Shown one piece after another: positions 1 to 9,778 of a DNA stretch of 23,327 bases. The first letter of the stretch is position 1, and each line of letters begins with the position of its first letter. Made by a program: the position numbers and the translations under genes. This DNA comes from a virus, in the IMG/VR virus record IMGVR_UViG_3300034198_008618, positions 1 through 23,327 of that record. One strand, given 5' to 3'. The notes beneath the pieces are model-generated. The model made no database searches. It saw only the letters and a list, made by a program, of their open reading frames with translations, and was not told the DNA's origin.

Positions 1-484
1 CAACGCCAGCAAGGGCCCCTCCAGGCCCAGTAAGGGCCGTTGTCGCCGCTACCTGCCCAAGCGTGCCGATAAGCTCGCCGCCAAACTTTGCGACCGGCTG
101 AGCCTTCTCGATCATCGCAAGCGACTCTGGATTAACGGCTCCAGACGCAAGAGCAGCAGCGCCGCCAAGGTTGGACGTGAACCCTTGACCTGCGCCATAG
201 GCCAATGCCTTTGCTGCGCCACCGATGCCGCCGTATTCTTGCTCTGCTACGCGGTTGAACGCTTCGTCCGCCGATAGAATCGACAGGTTCTCTGTTGGCT
301 TAGCCCGGTTGATGTTCTCGACAGGAACCTTGTTGACGCCGTCACCCTTGGCAAAGTACAGGCTTTGGCCAGGGAGCGGATTAAACCCGGACCGACGCAG
401 GCTCTGGATCTCCTCTTGGGGTCGCTCAACGACTTCACCACTAGGAGCCTTGAACTTAAGAAAGCCCGTCTTCGTCGTTGCCAT
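1..484 (-). CDS. Large virion (internal/ejection) protein, N-terminal part only
   Basis: This reading frame starts at an ATG at base 484 and runs leftward off the window, so only the first 161 residues are seen. A site reading AAGGGAAGC just upstream, beside the TAA stop of the previous gene, supports the start. The visible part begins MATTKTGFLKFKAPSGEVVE, is polar to about residue 85, then becomes a long Gly/Ala-rich, weakly hydrophobic stretch (residues about 86-161, with segments such as GGELIGTLGQVAATTALTG). Such Gly/Ala-rich helices at the head of a gene downstream of the tail nozzle and two internal proteins are typical of podovirus DNA-ejection or very large internal virion proteins. 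The role is inferred from position and composition only; no enzymatic motif is visible in this fragment. Confidence 0.6.
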   Translation of the reverse strand, partial: MATTKTGFLKFKAPSGEVVERPQEEIQSLRRSGFNPLPGQSLYFAKGDGVNKVPVENINRAKPTENLSILSADEAFNRVAEQEYGGIGGAAKALAYGAGQGFTSNLGGAAALASGAVNPESLAMIEKAQPVAKFGGELIGTLGQVAATTALTGPGGALAGV

Positions 485-493
485 GTGCTTCCC

Positions 494-2290
494 TTACATC
501 CCCTGCTGGATTCGACGCGACACTGCATCACCTTCAGATACAGCTTTCCTTGCCAAGCGCGCAGACTTGATCATGGTTCCATAGGAATTGTCCCATGCAG
601 CAGATGCGCTTGGATTTGCAGACTTGGCTGCATTGATGTACGACTCAGTGGAGTTGAGCTTGGTGTCGACAAAGTTGAGAACAGACTTTGGGTCGTTAAG
701 GTTCACGACCTGAGCCATGTTTGCAAGCTCGCTGATCGACTGAGCCTTTCCAAGATTCTCAGCAAGTGCATTCATGTACATCGTTTGAAGCTCTTGGGCT
801 ACCGCTCGCTTCGCTGGGTCATTTTTAACAACACTGTCGATGATATTTGCAAGCTCCTGCTTTGCGGTAGCCATCAAGACGCCGTTGTCTGCATTTTTCG
901 CAGTGGAGCCCTTCAGCTTGTTACTGAACTGTTCAAGCAGGCCTCGATCGAGCAGCTGGTCGATGTTCTTGCCTTGGCCAATAGCGGAATACAGTGCGTT
1001 GTTGAATCTGCCGATGCTTGAAAGCGAATCGATTTTTGCCGCTCCATCATGTGACATGATGTACTGCTGCACGGCCTGCTCGCCCTTGGCGCGCTCTTCC
1101 ATCGAGGTCTTGAGCATGTACGCCTGCTGTTGCTCAAGGAGCTTCTGCATCTCAACGTAGCCGCTGTACAAGGCCTTCTGCGCTTCGAGTTGGCGATTGG
1201 CGTTGTCGCCCTTGAGCTTCGTCGCCGCTTCGCCAATCTGGTAGTCAAGACGCCCGATGGCTGCAGCTACATCAGCACGGTCCTTCGCGCGTCCAAGCCG
1301 GTCATGGACGAACTTGAGGCCAGTCTTGTACTGCTCGAATGTGGCAAGCGCAGCCACCTGCAATGCTTGCTGCTCATCACCAAGAGCCTGACGTGCCTCA
1401 GTATACGCGTTCTTGGTGTACTCAAGCCCCTGCTCTTGGCGCTTGCGCTGCTCAATCTGGTTCATGACGTCGCGCTTGGCAGCTTCGTCAACAGATTGCA
1501 GGATGACGTTTGGCTTGTCTACGCCAGCATATCCCTGAAGACCTTGCACCAGCCCAGCAGCGAACGAGAGGACACCAGTCTGCAAGGGTTGATTGGCAAG
1601 GTCTGAATAGACACGGTTTGCGTCGAACGCCATCTGCGATCGAGCCAAGGCAGCTTGCTCTACGTTACGCTCCGCCATTCGAGCTTCATCTGCGCCAGCT
1701 CGCTTCTTGCTCAGCGTATCGAGTTGCCCCCGATACTTATCCATTTCGTTAAGCAGTGCAGACTCAGCTTTGCCGATGGCAGGCTCCATACCGGTAGCCG
1801 TGCTGACATAGTCAGAGTATGCCTTCTGGGCTGAGGCCGTTCCTTGAGCCATCCTTGGGTCAAGCGTGACATTCCCAACTCCAACGGTTGGAGCTGCCTG
1901 AAACGCCTGCTGCAAGTCACGGATGGTTGGCTGAGCTGGAGCAGCTGGCGCAGCAACCTCTGGCTGCATTTGCCGCTGAATCTCAATTTGACCAGGAAGA
2001 CGTGGAACAGCCACGTCGTTCTTCATCGACTGGTCAAATGCAAGCTTCTCTTCCGGGCTTAGATCGGCATAGTATCGAGGGGCAGATGGCCCAACGATCT
2101 CCACCCCGTTGGAGCTTTGCACCACGGGAGTGTTTGCTTCGATAAGACGCCTGGCTGCTGGATCTAGAGGGTTGCCTATCCCAGCAATGGTATTTTGCGT
2201 ACCTGCTGGAAGAACGGTTGGCGCACGAGGGCCAATCGTCTCAACATTCGGATCTTCAGGAGCTGACTCACTTGATACGAATGGGAACAT
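494..2290 (-). CDS. Internal virion / DNA ejection-type protein, 598 aa
   Basis: Unrecognised at family level. The start is the ATG at 2290, which overlaps the TGA of the preceding gene (TGATG) and has GGAG about ten bases upstream; a GTG one codon earlier is possible. The protein has a Pro-rich N-terminus (to about residue 125), a short hydrophobic Gly/Ala helix near residues 238-256 (TGVLSFAAGLVQGLQGYAG), and long Ala/Gln/Glu/Lys-rich helical stretches (about 265-410) that look coiled-coil. It lies second of three proteins after the tail nozzle, the usual position of internal core or ejection proteins in short-tailed phages, which cross the host envelope with the DNA. That function is inferred from context and composition; it could also be another internal head component. 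Confidence 0.7.
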   Translation of the reverse strand: MFPFVSSESAPEDPNVETIGPRAPTVLPAGTQNTIAGIGNPLDPAARRLIEANTPVVQSSNGVEIVGPSAPRYYADLSPEEKLAFDQSMKNDVAVPRLPGQIEIQRQMQPEVAAPAAPAQPTIRDLQQAFQAAPTVGVGNVTLDPRMAQGTASAQKAYSDYVSTATGMEPAIGKAESALLNEMDKYRGQLDTLSKKRAGADEARMAERNVEQAALARSQMAFDANRVYSDLANQPLQTGVLSFAAGLVQGLQGYAGVDKPNVILQSVDEAAKRDVMNQIEQRKRQEQGLEYTKNAYTEARQALGDEQQALQVAALATFEQYKTGLKFVHDRLGRAKDRADVAAAIGRLDYQIGEAATKLKGDNANRQLEAQKALYSGYVEMQKLLEQQQAYMLKTSMEERAKGEQAVQQYIMSHDGAAKIDSLSSIGRFNNALYSAIGQGKNIDQLLDRGLLEQFSNKLKGSTAKNADNGVLMATAKQELANIIDSVVKNDPAKRAVAQELQTMYMNALAENLGKAQSISELANMAQVVNLNDPKSVLNFVDTKLNSTESYINAAKSANPSASAAWDNSYGTMIKSARLARKAVSEGDAVSRRIQQGM

Positions 2291-3168
2291 CACCGAACTC
2301 CTTCACGGCTTTTAAGCGCACGCTGAAGAAGGCCTCTGTTTATGGCATCGATCTCTGCTCCAGCATTAGCCTCTCCAGTTGGGATTACTGTTGATGGTGC
2401 TTGAGCTGGATTTACATCAATGACATTAGCTGGAGCTGATTGCTTGGCTTGTTGAGCAATCATAGGAACTGGAGCAGAGCCAATTGGCTGGAGCAACTGT
2501 CCACTTTCAGCTTGAGTATCACTTTGTGGATTCAACATCTTCAAAGCAGACGCAGCTCCTTCTGCCTGACTGCTAAGGTCGTCGACCCTCTGCTTGTTCG
2601 CAAGGTATCCACCGTACGCCTTCGACAACGCTCCGAGCCCACCCTCGATTGAGCCAGCGGCCATCATGCCCATGCGTCGACGTTGCTCGTCGGCGTATTG
2701 CTTTTCCATACTGGCCACAGCACGCATCGCCTGCTCTTGCTCTTGGGCTCGCTTGTCGGCGAGCTGGGCAGCGAACTGAGCTTGGCCTTCCTGGCCGATG
2801 CGCATGGCCTGTCGCTGCGCCGATGCCTGCTGCTGCGCCGTACCACGAGCAGCTTCGCCAGCAAGGCGGCTCTGCGCCTGGCTACGGGCGTAGTTGATGC
2901 CAGCCTGAGCTTGCGTAGTCCCGCCCTGCGCGACGTTGCGAAGGCCCGCCATTGCGGCTTCCTCGCCAGCAGAACGCTTGTTGAGGCCGAAGACCTCCGT
3001 CAGGAAGTTCGCGGCGATCGGCGCTGCAATAGCGCCAACGGCACCAAGGGTTTGGCTGCCCACCATGTTGCCAATGGTGTTTGCCTCTTGAAGCTTCTTA
3101 GCGCGAGCTTCAGCTTCCGCTTGCTGTGCTTTGTACTGCAACAGCAGTTCCTGCATGCTGGCTGCCAT
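2290..3168 (-). CDS. Internal virion / DNA ejection-type protein, 292 aa
   Basis: The ATG at 3168 has a TAGGAG ribosome site that includes the TAG stop of the nozzle gene. The sequence is extremely Ala/Gln-rich. A helical N-terminus (residues 5-30) is followed by a hydrophobic Gly/Ala segment (about 33-62, including LGAVGAIAAPIAANFLTEVF), then a long Gln/Ala/Arg helix region (about 85-165), a Gly-rich patch (about 170-187) and a Pro/Ala-rich tail. A membrane-active helix flanked by long amphipathic helices is the general look of podovirus ejection proteins (the P22 gp7/gp20 and T7 gp14 type), although no specific family signature is recognised. It overlaps the next gene by one base, so translation is probably coupled. 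Confidence 0.7.
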   Translation of the reverse strand: MAASMQELLLQYKAQQAEAEARAKKLQEANTIGNMVGSQTLGAVGAIAAPIAANFLTEVFGLNKRSAGEEAAMAGLRNVAQGGTTQAQAGINYARSQAQSRLAGEAARGTAQQQASAQRQAMRIGQEGQAQFAAQLADKRAQEQEQAMRAVASMEKQYADEQRRRMGMMAAGSIEGGLGALSKAYGGYLANKQRVDDLSSQAEGAASALKMLNPQSDTQAESGQLLQPIGSAPVPMIAQQAKQSAPANVIDVNPAQAPSTVIPTGEANAGAEIDAINRGLLQRALKSREGVR

Positions 3169-3177
3169 GACCTACTC

Positions 3178-6100
3178 CTAGTGCTTTGCCTGCTCGGTAA
3201 TACGCTTGTTTAGGCCATCCTTCAAGCCAACAACAATCGAAACGCTTGACATGTACAGATTTGCACAGTCCACGTTGACTACCGCTGGAGCAGTCTCTGT
3301 GTATGCGATCATCTGGAGCTGGCCTTTCTGATTCGCGCAGTGGACCTCCATCTGGACAAATCCCTGAAGGTTGTAGATCGACTGGATCTGCTGCTGAGTA
3401 AACGAAGCGTTCTGGACCAAGTACGATACTGATGAAAAGCCCACCACGGCTCCATCTGTGCCGATAGAGATGCTGGTTCCTGGCAGCGTCCCACTGTAGT
3501 CTTGATATGCGAACAGTCGAACGCGTTTGACGCGCTGGAAACCCTGTTCACCGCTCATCGAGAACGGCCCCATTACCCAGAACATCGGATAGAACTTCAG
3601 CGTATAATCAAGTGCTCCCTGAAGCCTGTCCACATGGATATCGTTCTGCTTGTATACAAACGCCTGCGGGGTGTTCGTAAGGTTCCAGCTGTCCGTGCTC
3701 TTTGACGCGATCCATGCATAACTATCCATGACCGCGATACGGTTACCGGATGACTCCGTGAATGACTGCGTCTTCCATACGTACCAGCCATTGAGCTTGT
3801 AGCTGTACACAAGGGTGTTGCCACCATCCATGCAGAAGTAGATCTCTTGCGACTTGGCGTTGTGCGCAGTCGATACAACCTGCTGGTCAGCGTTCAGGTA
3901 GTCCTGGACCTTGTCGCCGATCTGGAAGATCTCAAGGTTTGGCTTGAGCAGCTCAATGCTACGGGTGCTGCGGAAAAACACACCCATTGGCGTTTCGATG
4001 ACAGACCGATGGTCAACACATCCAAGACCGGATGGCAGCGCATACGGAGTACCGAACGAAGTGGAACGACCAGTCGCATCAGGCATCGTCCCAGGAATGA
4101 TGTAGACGTCGGACTTCTTGAAGACGATAAGGTTATCGCCAAGAGACGCGAGCCCAGTGACTGGGCCTCCATCCTGGATATTGATAGTCAGCGCGTCATT
4201 GAACCCAGGAGCATCAGTTGGGTTAAGTTCCTTCGAGAACCAGATGACCGATGCGTCGTCTGCGCCACCGATGACGAGTCGATTCTGATGTACGCACATC
4301 GCCTTGCACGCAGGAGGCGCGACGTTATCGAGCACGTCTCCGGTGGTGTAGAGGTACGGCTCCGCAAGGATGCCGTTGTAGTCTCGCGTTGGACCGTCAA
4401 GGCATCGGAAGTTGTCGGTAACAAACCCAAGTGGATTCGCGTTAGCTCCGCCATATGGGATAGACGAGTATGGAGCAATGCCGCGTGACTCGTTACGGCC
4501 AATGACGAAGTCGCCAGATGGGTTCACGAAACTAGAGAACGGCATCCGGTAGAGCACCGTCGAGTAAGGCTCCGCAGTAGTGTACGGCTGAAGCACAACT
4601 CGACGGCTATCCGATGCAGCCGTAGACAGTCGGTTCGTTAGCTCAAGACGCGGAGCAAAGAACCCGTAGCGGAACTGGAATACCTGTCCACCAGTATACT
4701 TTGGGACGTCGTTGCTGTTTGCCCACGCACCAAAGATCTGAGCGCATACGGTATACGTCGCTGGCACTGATGGGCACGAGCGAACCATGCGACCAGTAGC
4801 GTCAGCGTATTCGTACGTCCATCGCATGATGAAGTCACCAGCTGCGTCCGCTGCATTGTACTGGCTCTGCTTGAGTGACGCCCAGCCAGCTGCGTTTCGA
4901 GGAGCCCAGACGTACAGACCAAGGTCTTGGTTTGGCCCTACTGCGATAGGATTTCCAGGAGTTGAATCATCGTAGATGGCTGGAGCAGAATGATAGCGTC
5001 CATAGTAGTGCTGGTTCAGCGAACCTGTCATGGCCATGCCAGACGCATATCCAGTTCGAGCTATCGACAGCTGGCTGATTCGAGGGTCAGCGTACACTGA
5101 CTCATAGTTGTCAGATGGGTTGCCGCCCCAGTACGTGGTGATAGGAGACTCCCACCCGATTGATGCACTAACGCCGTTCTTGTCATTGAACCCAGCTTCA
5201 TACTTGAACCATGGGCGGGTAATATTGATCAGGAGATATGAGTTCCTGAACGAGTAAAACGCACTGGCCCTGTTCTGAAGAAGTGGAGATCCTGCATTCT
5301 GCGGGGACACGATATACAACTCTGGAGACACGTCGTTCCAGTTGATTGTCGTATAGTCCTTTTGAGGCCACAGCAGCATGGACGACTCATTCACAGATGC
5401 GCCGTCGTAGCAGGACAGTACGCCTCCGTTAACGAACGTATAGTCAGACATGACGGCCATAGACCGCCAGTTTGCTGGGCTCTTCTCGTAGCTCAGAAGA
5501 AAGACTTCTTGAGTGCCTTTGGAAGAGCCATTCCTGAGTCCTCCAGCGACGAGCTTGGAGCCACTGAGCAAAAGACGTGGCGTATTAAACGGCGCGGACG
5601 TGACGCGCATCATGTTGCACGACTCCACAAACACACCTGTGCTTCCAGAATACGTCACGTACTGAGATCCTGAAAGCTCTGGCGTTTTAGCCCACCCAGG
5701 ATCTGTAATCGTGACCGTCTGAGACGTGGTCCCGACACGCACAAGGAACGTGCTTTGCTGCATCGTGTCGCCACCTGGGCAGATGCCGCAAAAGTAGTAG
5801 TCTCCATCCTTGGCCAGACCAGAAACCAGACGCCACGGTCCTCCTAGAGACGTGATCAAGTTGGACGTCGACCCGCCTCCAGACCCAATATTCCTAAGTG
5901 GACCGTTGCTCAGACCAGACCACTTATACACCTCAAACTGGTTGTTCTGCGTATGAGGGTCAGCTGCTCCGTATGGCGCATCCCCACTTGGGTTAGTGAT
6001 CTGAGTGGATGCAGTTGTCGCGATTGCACAAACTACGACGCCAGATGAATCGCGGTCTACGCTCCACCTGTGTACGCAGTCCTCAAGTCCGCGTTGCGAC

Positions 6101-8358
6101 AGATACCCAGCATTCGAAACATTGAGAGCTCTATATGGAACATCTACTGCTGACAGTGCCTTCACTGGAGCTTTGATGTAGTTAATTGCCTTGGCTCCAG
6201 TCAGCGTACCAGCTCCTAGTCCTGCGCCAATAACAGATGTAACCGCCGTAGACCCAGGGCCATATACAAATGTCGTGCTTCCGTCTTCAATGGCAACTTC
6301 AACGATAGCTCCAGACGCATCTGTTGCGACAGTGGCAAGACACAGGATGTTGCCACCGGACATGAACTGTACGTTTGGAACAACAATGCTCGCAGTGAAC
6401 CCAGTGTTTGCTGGACCAGGTCGAGGCATCTCGATCTGGTTAGTCTGGTTGTAGTTTACCGATATGGTTGAGTTGTTGTTGGATGCGTATGTATGCTGAA
6501 CAACTGGATAAAGATTCGAAGCTGATACAGCTACTCTATCTCCGCCATAGTATGGCTCAATTGGAGAAAGAGAAAACGAAGGGAATCCACCAAACCCAAT
6601 AGGGACGTTAGATTGCCCTAGCGTAGACAGGTACGCCTGCTTCGTGCCGTCTTGTAGAGTTCCTGTAATTACAATTGAGCTATTCGGCCCAGTAAGCGCC
6701 GTGATCGTGCCAACGAATCCAGTGCCAGTTGGACTTCCAGGGGTAAGTATCTTGAATGTATCGCCTACACTGTAACCAGAACCTGGAGAGGAGAAGTAAA
6801 AAGACGTTACGGTTAGCGTACCAAAAGTTACGAATACCTGCGCTCCAGATCCGGTACTACCTGCAGTGATGACCTGGGTATCGTATATGCCATTTTGCAT
6901 ATTAAAGTACCCAGCTCCAGCGGATGTAATGGAACCAGACATCGCTCCAGTTGTAATACCTGATATACTAGGCGTATATTGTGGGTATGCAAATGACGTA
7001 ACAACTGGATCCGTAACATTCACAAATCCACTTCGCGCAACAGCGCCAGCGTTTGTGCCAAGAACCTTGGTATGGTCATCCTGCGTAGTGAACCCAGAGA
7101 ATGGGATGTACGCGTTGCTTGCGGACTTAGTTAGAGCCGATCCTACCGACCAAGACGCGGTACCAAGTACGATTTGACCATCGAGAGCATCAGTCGGAGT
7201 AGCTGGTGCGGTAAAATACCTAGACACGACGCGTGCTGCGAATGCGATGGTGAAGAGCCCAGCCGCCTGCCCTGGGTCTTGTTGAAGCACGACGCCACGC
7301 TGCGCCCATGGGTCGAACCATGCACCAGATGCTGGAGGTGTATGGCCAATCACATCAGTCACAGCAGCGACCGACGTATGCACGGCAGTAGCCGTATCAA
7401 AAGACAGGATGCGGAGAGGTAGCTTGGAGTACCCACCGATGACAGAGTTGTTGGAATCTGCGCTCGTGTAGCTGATTGCCGCATACGCAGTCGTGGATCC
7501 TGGGATGCGAAGCGCGCAGATATCGAACGTGCGATGCAGCTTTGTCTGCCCTGCCGTATACGACGTCGTCGTCGGAGACACCGTCACGGACTGCGCGTCA
7601 ATGATAAAGTGCTGGATGGCCCCGGTGCTGGACTGCCATGCGATCAGCGGATAGTCGATCGCGTTTCGAGACAGCGCCACAACTCGAAGGTTAATGGCTG
7701 ACTGAACGTATCCCGTTCCGCCGACATTCGCAGCGCGAGTTGGCGGGATGATGTAGGAGCCCGTTTCCTCGTCCTGCAAGGCGTAATAAACGCTGTTGCC
7801 ATCGCCAACGGTCTGGCTGCTGTAGACTAGGTCGCTGGTGAGTTCTTGGCCCGTCCTGGAGCCAGTAACCCATGCAGAGATGCGCAGCTTCTTCTCCGGC
7901 GTGAACGGGGCGACATTGATAAGCAGGCTCTCCGTCTCGATGACGCTGCCGCCCGAAGACATAACGGACTCAAGCGTACCAACGTACTCTGGGATCTTGT
8001 TGGCCGTACGCCACTGGTGAGTCGCGTCAGCGCCCACCCACTCGTACAGCTTGGAGCCAGCAGCGAGGAGCATGCGGTTGCCATCCGAACCGTAGTACGG
8101 GGACATCGCCTCTACAGAATCAGATGGAGCCGTAGCACCACCGAAGTCGTTGAACGACGTAGCTGGGGTGCCCCCATTAACGCCGACAAGATCGAACCCG
8201 TTACGCTTCTCAAGACGGCCAGTCTTTACAACGGTGACGTCTTCAAGCTGGTTAAGCTCCGGGGGCTTAACAAGCAGCGGGTTAATCTCCTGGTTAATAC
8301 CTCCAACCATCGAGACGTTAACGACGTCGTCTCCAGCCTTGAACGGATTGCGAGGCAT
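3178..8358 (-). CDS. Tail nozzle / tail tubular B-like (stabilization) protein, 1726 aa
   Basis: The N-terminus carries the signature of podovirus tail nozzle proteins: a GGIN motif (19-22), then LEDV and TGRLEKRNGF (38-55). A second family block lies near the C-terminus (about 1344-1425), with NRLVIGGADD, DGGPVTGLASLGDNLIVFKK and DVYIIPG. These proteins form the distal tail tube that closes the portal channel and often bear fibres. At 1726 aa it is far longer than T7 gp12 (794) or P22 gp10 (472). The central region is beta-rich with low-complexity Gly/Ser/Thr tracts, including a GxGY module (GAGYF at 481, GSGYSVGD at 526). The insert may carry a fibre or receptor-binding function (inference). 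The start ATG overlaps the preceding TGA by one base; GGAG sits about 12 bases upstream. Confidence 0.85.
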   Translation of the reverse strand: MPRNPFKAGDDVVNVSMVGGINQEINPLLVKPPELNQLEDVTVVKTGRLEKRNGFDLVGVNGGTPATSFNDFGGATAPSDSVEAMSPYYGSDGNRMLLAAGSKLYEWVGADATHQWRTANKIPEYVGTLESVMSSGGSVIETESLLINVAPFTPEKKLRISAWVTGSRTGQELTSDLVYSSQTVGDGNSVYYALQDEETGSYIIPPTRAANVGGTGYVQSAINLRVVALSRNAIDYPLIAWQSSTGAIQHFIIDAQSVTVSPTTTSYTAGQTKLHRTFDICALRIPGSTTAYAAISYTSADSNNSVIGGYSKLPLRILSFDTATAVHTSVAAVTDVIGHTPPASGAWFDPWAQRGVVLQQDPGQAAGLFTIAFAARVVSRYFTAPATPTDALDGQIVLGTASWSVGSALTKSASNAYIPFSGFTTQDDHTKVLGTNAGAVARSGFVNVTDPVVTSFAYPQYTPSISGITTGAMSGSITSAGAGYFNMQNGIYDTQVITAGSTGSGAQVFVTFGTLTVTSFYFSSPGSGYSVGDTFKILTPGSPTGTGFVGTITALTGPNSSIVITGTLQDGTKQAYLSTLGQSNVPIGFGGFPSFSLSPIEPYYGGDRVAVSASNLYPVVQHTYASNNNSTISVNYNQTNQIEMPRPGPANTGFTASIVVPNVQFMSGGNILCLATVATDASGAIVEVAIEDGSTTFVYGPGSTAVTSVIGAGLGAGTLTGAKAINYIKAPVKALSAVDVPYRALNVSNAGYLSQRGLEDCVHRWSVDRDSSGVVVCAIATTASTQITNPSGDAPYGAADPHTQNNQFEVYKWSGLSNGPLRNIGSGGGSTSNLITSLGGPWRLVSGLAKDGDYYFCGICPGGDTMQQSTFLVRVGTTSQTVTITDPGWAKTPELSGSQYVTYSGSTGVFVESCNMMRVTSAPFNTPRLLLSGSKLVAGGLRNGSSKGTQEVFLLSYEKSPANWRSMAVMSDYTFVNGGVLSCYDGASVNESSMLLWPQKDYTTINWNDVSPELYIVSPQNAGSPLLQNRASAFYSFRNSYLLINITRPWFKYEAGFNDKNGVSASIGWESPITTYWGGNPSDNYESVYADPRISQLSIARTGYASGMAMTGSLNQHYYGRYHSAPAIYDDSTPGNPIAVGPNQDLGLYVWAPRNAAGWASLKQSQYNAADAAGDFIMRWTYEYADATGRMVRSCPSVPATYTVCAQIFGAWANSNDVPKYTGGQVFQFRYGFFAPRLELTNRLSTAASDSRRVVLQPYTTAEPYSTVLYRMPFSSFVNPSGDFVIGRNESRGIAPYSSIPYGGANANPLGFVTDNFRCLDGPTRDYNGILAEPYLYTTGDVLDNVAPPACKAMCVHQNRLVIGGADDASVIWFSKELNPTDAPGFNDALTINIQDGGPVTGLASLGDNLIVFKKSDVYIIPGTMPDATGRSTSFGTPYALPSGLGCVDHRSVIETPMGVFFRSTRSIELLKPNLEIFQIGDKVQDYLNADQQVVSTAHNAKSQEIYFCMDGGNTLVYSYKLNGWYVWKTQSFTESSGNRIAVMDSYAWIASKSTDSWNLTNTPQAFVYKQNDIHVDRLQGALDYTLKFYPMFWVMGPFSMSGEQGFQRVKRVRLFAYQDYSGTLPGTSISIGTDGAVVGFSSVSYLVQNASFTQQQIQSIYNLQGFVQMEVHCANQKGQLQMIAYTETAPAVVNVDCANLYMSSVSIVVGLKDGLNKRITEQAKH

Positions 8359-8789
8359 CAGAAAAGCTCCAAGTGAAGTCGGACCGGGTCATCCACAGTC
8401 TCGTTTTGGTTTGTAGCTGGGTTGTAGCGAGTTGGGGCCACATATCGCAGCCGCATGATCTTTTGCCCGAGTGGGCCTGGAACTGGGACCACTTGTAGGT
8501 TCGGGTTCGCGATCGGCATGCTCGAACCATTCGGAGTGTTGGTGATGATCTTCGAGATGTTAAATCCAGAAGCCACCTTGCCGAGGTTGTGCGGCACGTC
8601 GACAATCTGACCAGGCTTAAACACAATGCCCTGATTGGGCTTGTTCTTGGTAAGCTCAGTCACCGCCTGCCGTGGAGGCGGAGCGTTTCTGACTGCTTCA
8701 GTAGTCTGCTTGAGCGAATTCTGGATCTTGTCTACCGACTCATCACCGGTAGGTGAGACGGCAAACTGAGATGGCTTGCTCTGCGCCAT
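8358..8789 (-). CDS. Putative tail/virion-associated protein, 143 aa
   Basis: I do not recognise a named family with certainty. The start ATG at 8789 follows a strong GGAGGT ribosome site that contains the TAG stop of the adaptor gene, so the two are translationally coupled. The first 50 residues are polar and probably flexible. The rest looks like a small beta-sandwich, with PGQIVDVPHNLGKVASGFNI near residues 58-77 and RLRYVAP near residue 113. The pattern of a hydrophobic strand, a HNLG/HGLG turn and then P/S-x-GF recurs in small phage tail and head-completion proteins of unknown role. Its place between head-tail adaptor and nozzle suggests a structural part of the neck or tail (inference). 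Confidence 0.65.
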   Translation of the reverse strand: MAQSKPSQFAVSPTGDESVDKIQNSLKQTTEAVRNAPPPRQAVTELTKNKPNQGIVFKPGQIVDVPHNLGKVASGFNISKIITNTPNGSSMPIANPNLQVVPVPGPLGQKIMRLRYVAPTRYNPATNQNETVDDPVRLHLELF

Positions 8790-8791
8790 GA

Positions 8792-9775
8792 CTACCTCCA
8801 GGGGCCGTAACGTCGGCTCAACAGCGTGTGATCACGAATGCGCTCAGGCTGAGCACCATCACGGTCTGCCGCATGCAGCTCAAATCGCTTGAACAGCTCA
8901 TCGCGGATAACCTTGATAGCGGCGGCTTGGTCAGTGCTCTCCTCCTTGAGGAGACACTTGATTGCGGAGTCTTTCACGACCCACTCATCCCACCCAGAGC
9001 GACCGTCAATACGATCGGTGCTCGCCAGCATCTTCTGCGGCGCTGGATAGTAGTAGAGCCGATACACGCCACTCAGCGTGTCAGGAGCAATGGAGAGCTT
9101 CTCTCGATTGTCTACCGTGTAGACTCGATAAAGAGGAAGTGAGTTCGACGCTTCGTAGATGGCGGACTGCCGAAGCACGTTCTGCTCATCCCACGTAAAT
9201 CGCCGAAGCGGGCTCCAGAATCCGTTGGTGTTTGCCGTGCCGAACCAGACTCCCTTGCACTTGTAGAAGTCCGAGTCCAGGTAGACAACACCAGCACCGC
9301 CAGTTCCACTAGAGAAGAGCGGAACAGGGGTAAACGTCACTGCGGCAGTAGATACAGACAGAGAATCAGAGACGTATCCATTGCCAGCAGAAACAAGGCT
9401 AAATGTAACAACAGCTCCAGAGCCATTGATGGAGTCAACCTTGATGCGCGCCTTCGTTGCTGCAGCGGCCTGAGTCAGATCGATTAGGTCGCCAACTACA
9501 TATCCGCTTCCCTGCGGCGTAAGAAAGACCAGGCTGCGCACAAGCCCAGTCTTTCCATCATTCAGAATATCGTACACTCCTGCGCCGGTAGACGTGATGT
9601 CCACCGTACGCAGGAGGTACTCCTGATCGAACAATACGATGCGATCGTATAGTTCGGCCCACGACTGGTTGATGTAGGCAGTAACCTCATCGGACGTGAC
9701 GAATGTAGAGTTCACCATGTCGGCTTCACGCCGAACGGCTTGTTCAAGTTCGCTCAATGTCCGAGAGTATGCCAT
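8792..9775 (-). CDS. Head-tail adaptor / tail tubular A-like protein, 327 aa
   Basis: The N-terminal helices (SRTLSELEQAVRREA, then SDEVTAYINQSWAELYDRI) match the pattern of podovirus tail tubular A / gp4-type head-tail adaptors, which sit as a ring between portal and nozzle. Further family-like features are the YxxGVWFG, SPLRRFTWDE and RLYYYPAPQKM strands and a helical C-terminus around WDEWVVKDSAIKCLLKEE. Residues about 84-163 are an apparent insertion made of a beta module with paired motifs GSGYVVGD (89-96) and GNGYVSD (131-137). The same kind of module occurs in the nozzle and decoration proteins. The ATG at 9775 lies three bases after the TGA of the previous gene, with GAGG eleven bases upstream. 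Confidence 0.8.
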   Translation of the reverse strand: MAYSRTLSELEQAVRREADMVNSTFVTSDEVTAYINQSWAELYDRIVLFDQEYLLRTVDITSTGAGVYDILNDGKTGLVRSLVFLTPQGSGYVVGDLIDLTQAAAATKARIKVDSINGSGAVVTFSLVSAGNGYVSDSLSVSTAAVTFTPVPLFSSGTGGAGVVYLDSDFYKCKGVWFGTANTNGFWSPLRRFTWDEQNVLRQSAIYEASNSLPLYRVYTVDNREKLSIAPDTLSGVYRLYYYPAPQKMLASTDRIDGRSGWDEWVVKDSAIKCLLKEESTDQAAAIKVIRDELFKRFELHAADRDGAQPERIRDHTLLSRRYGPWR

Positions 9776-9778
9776 CGA

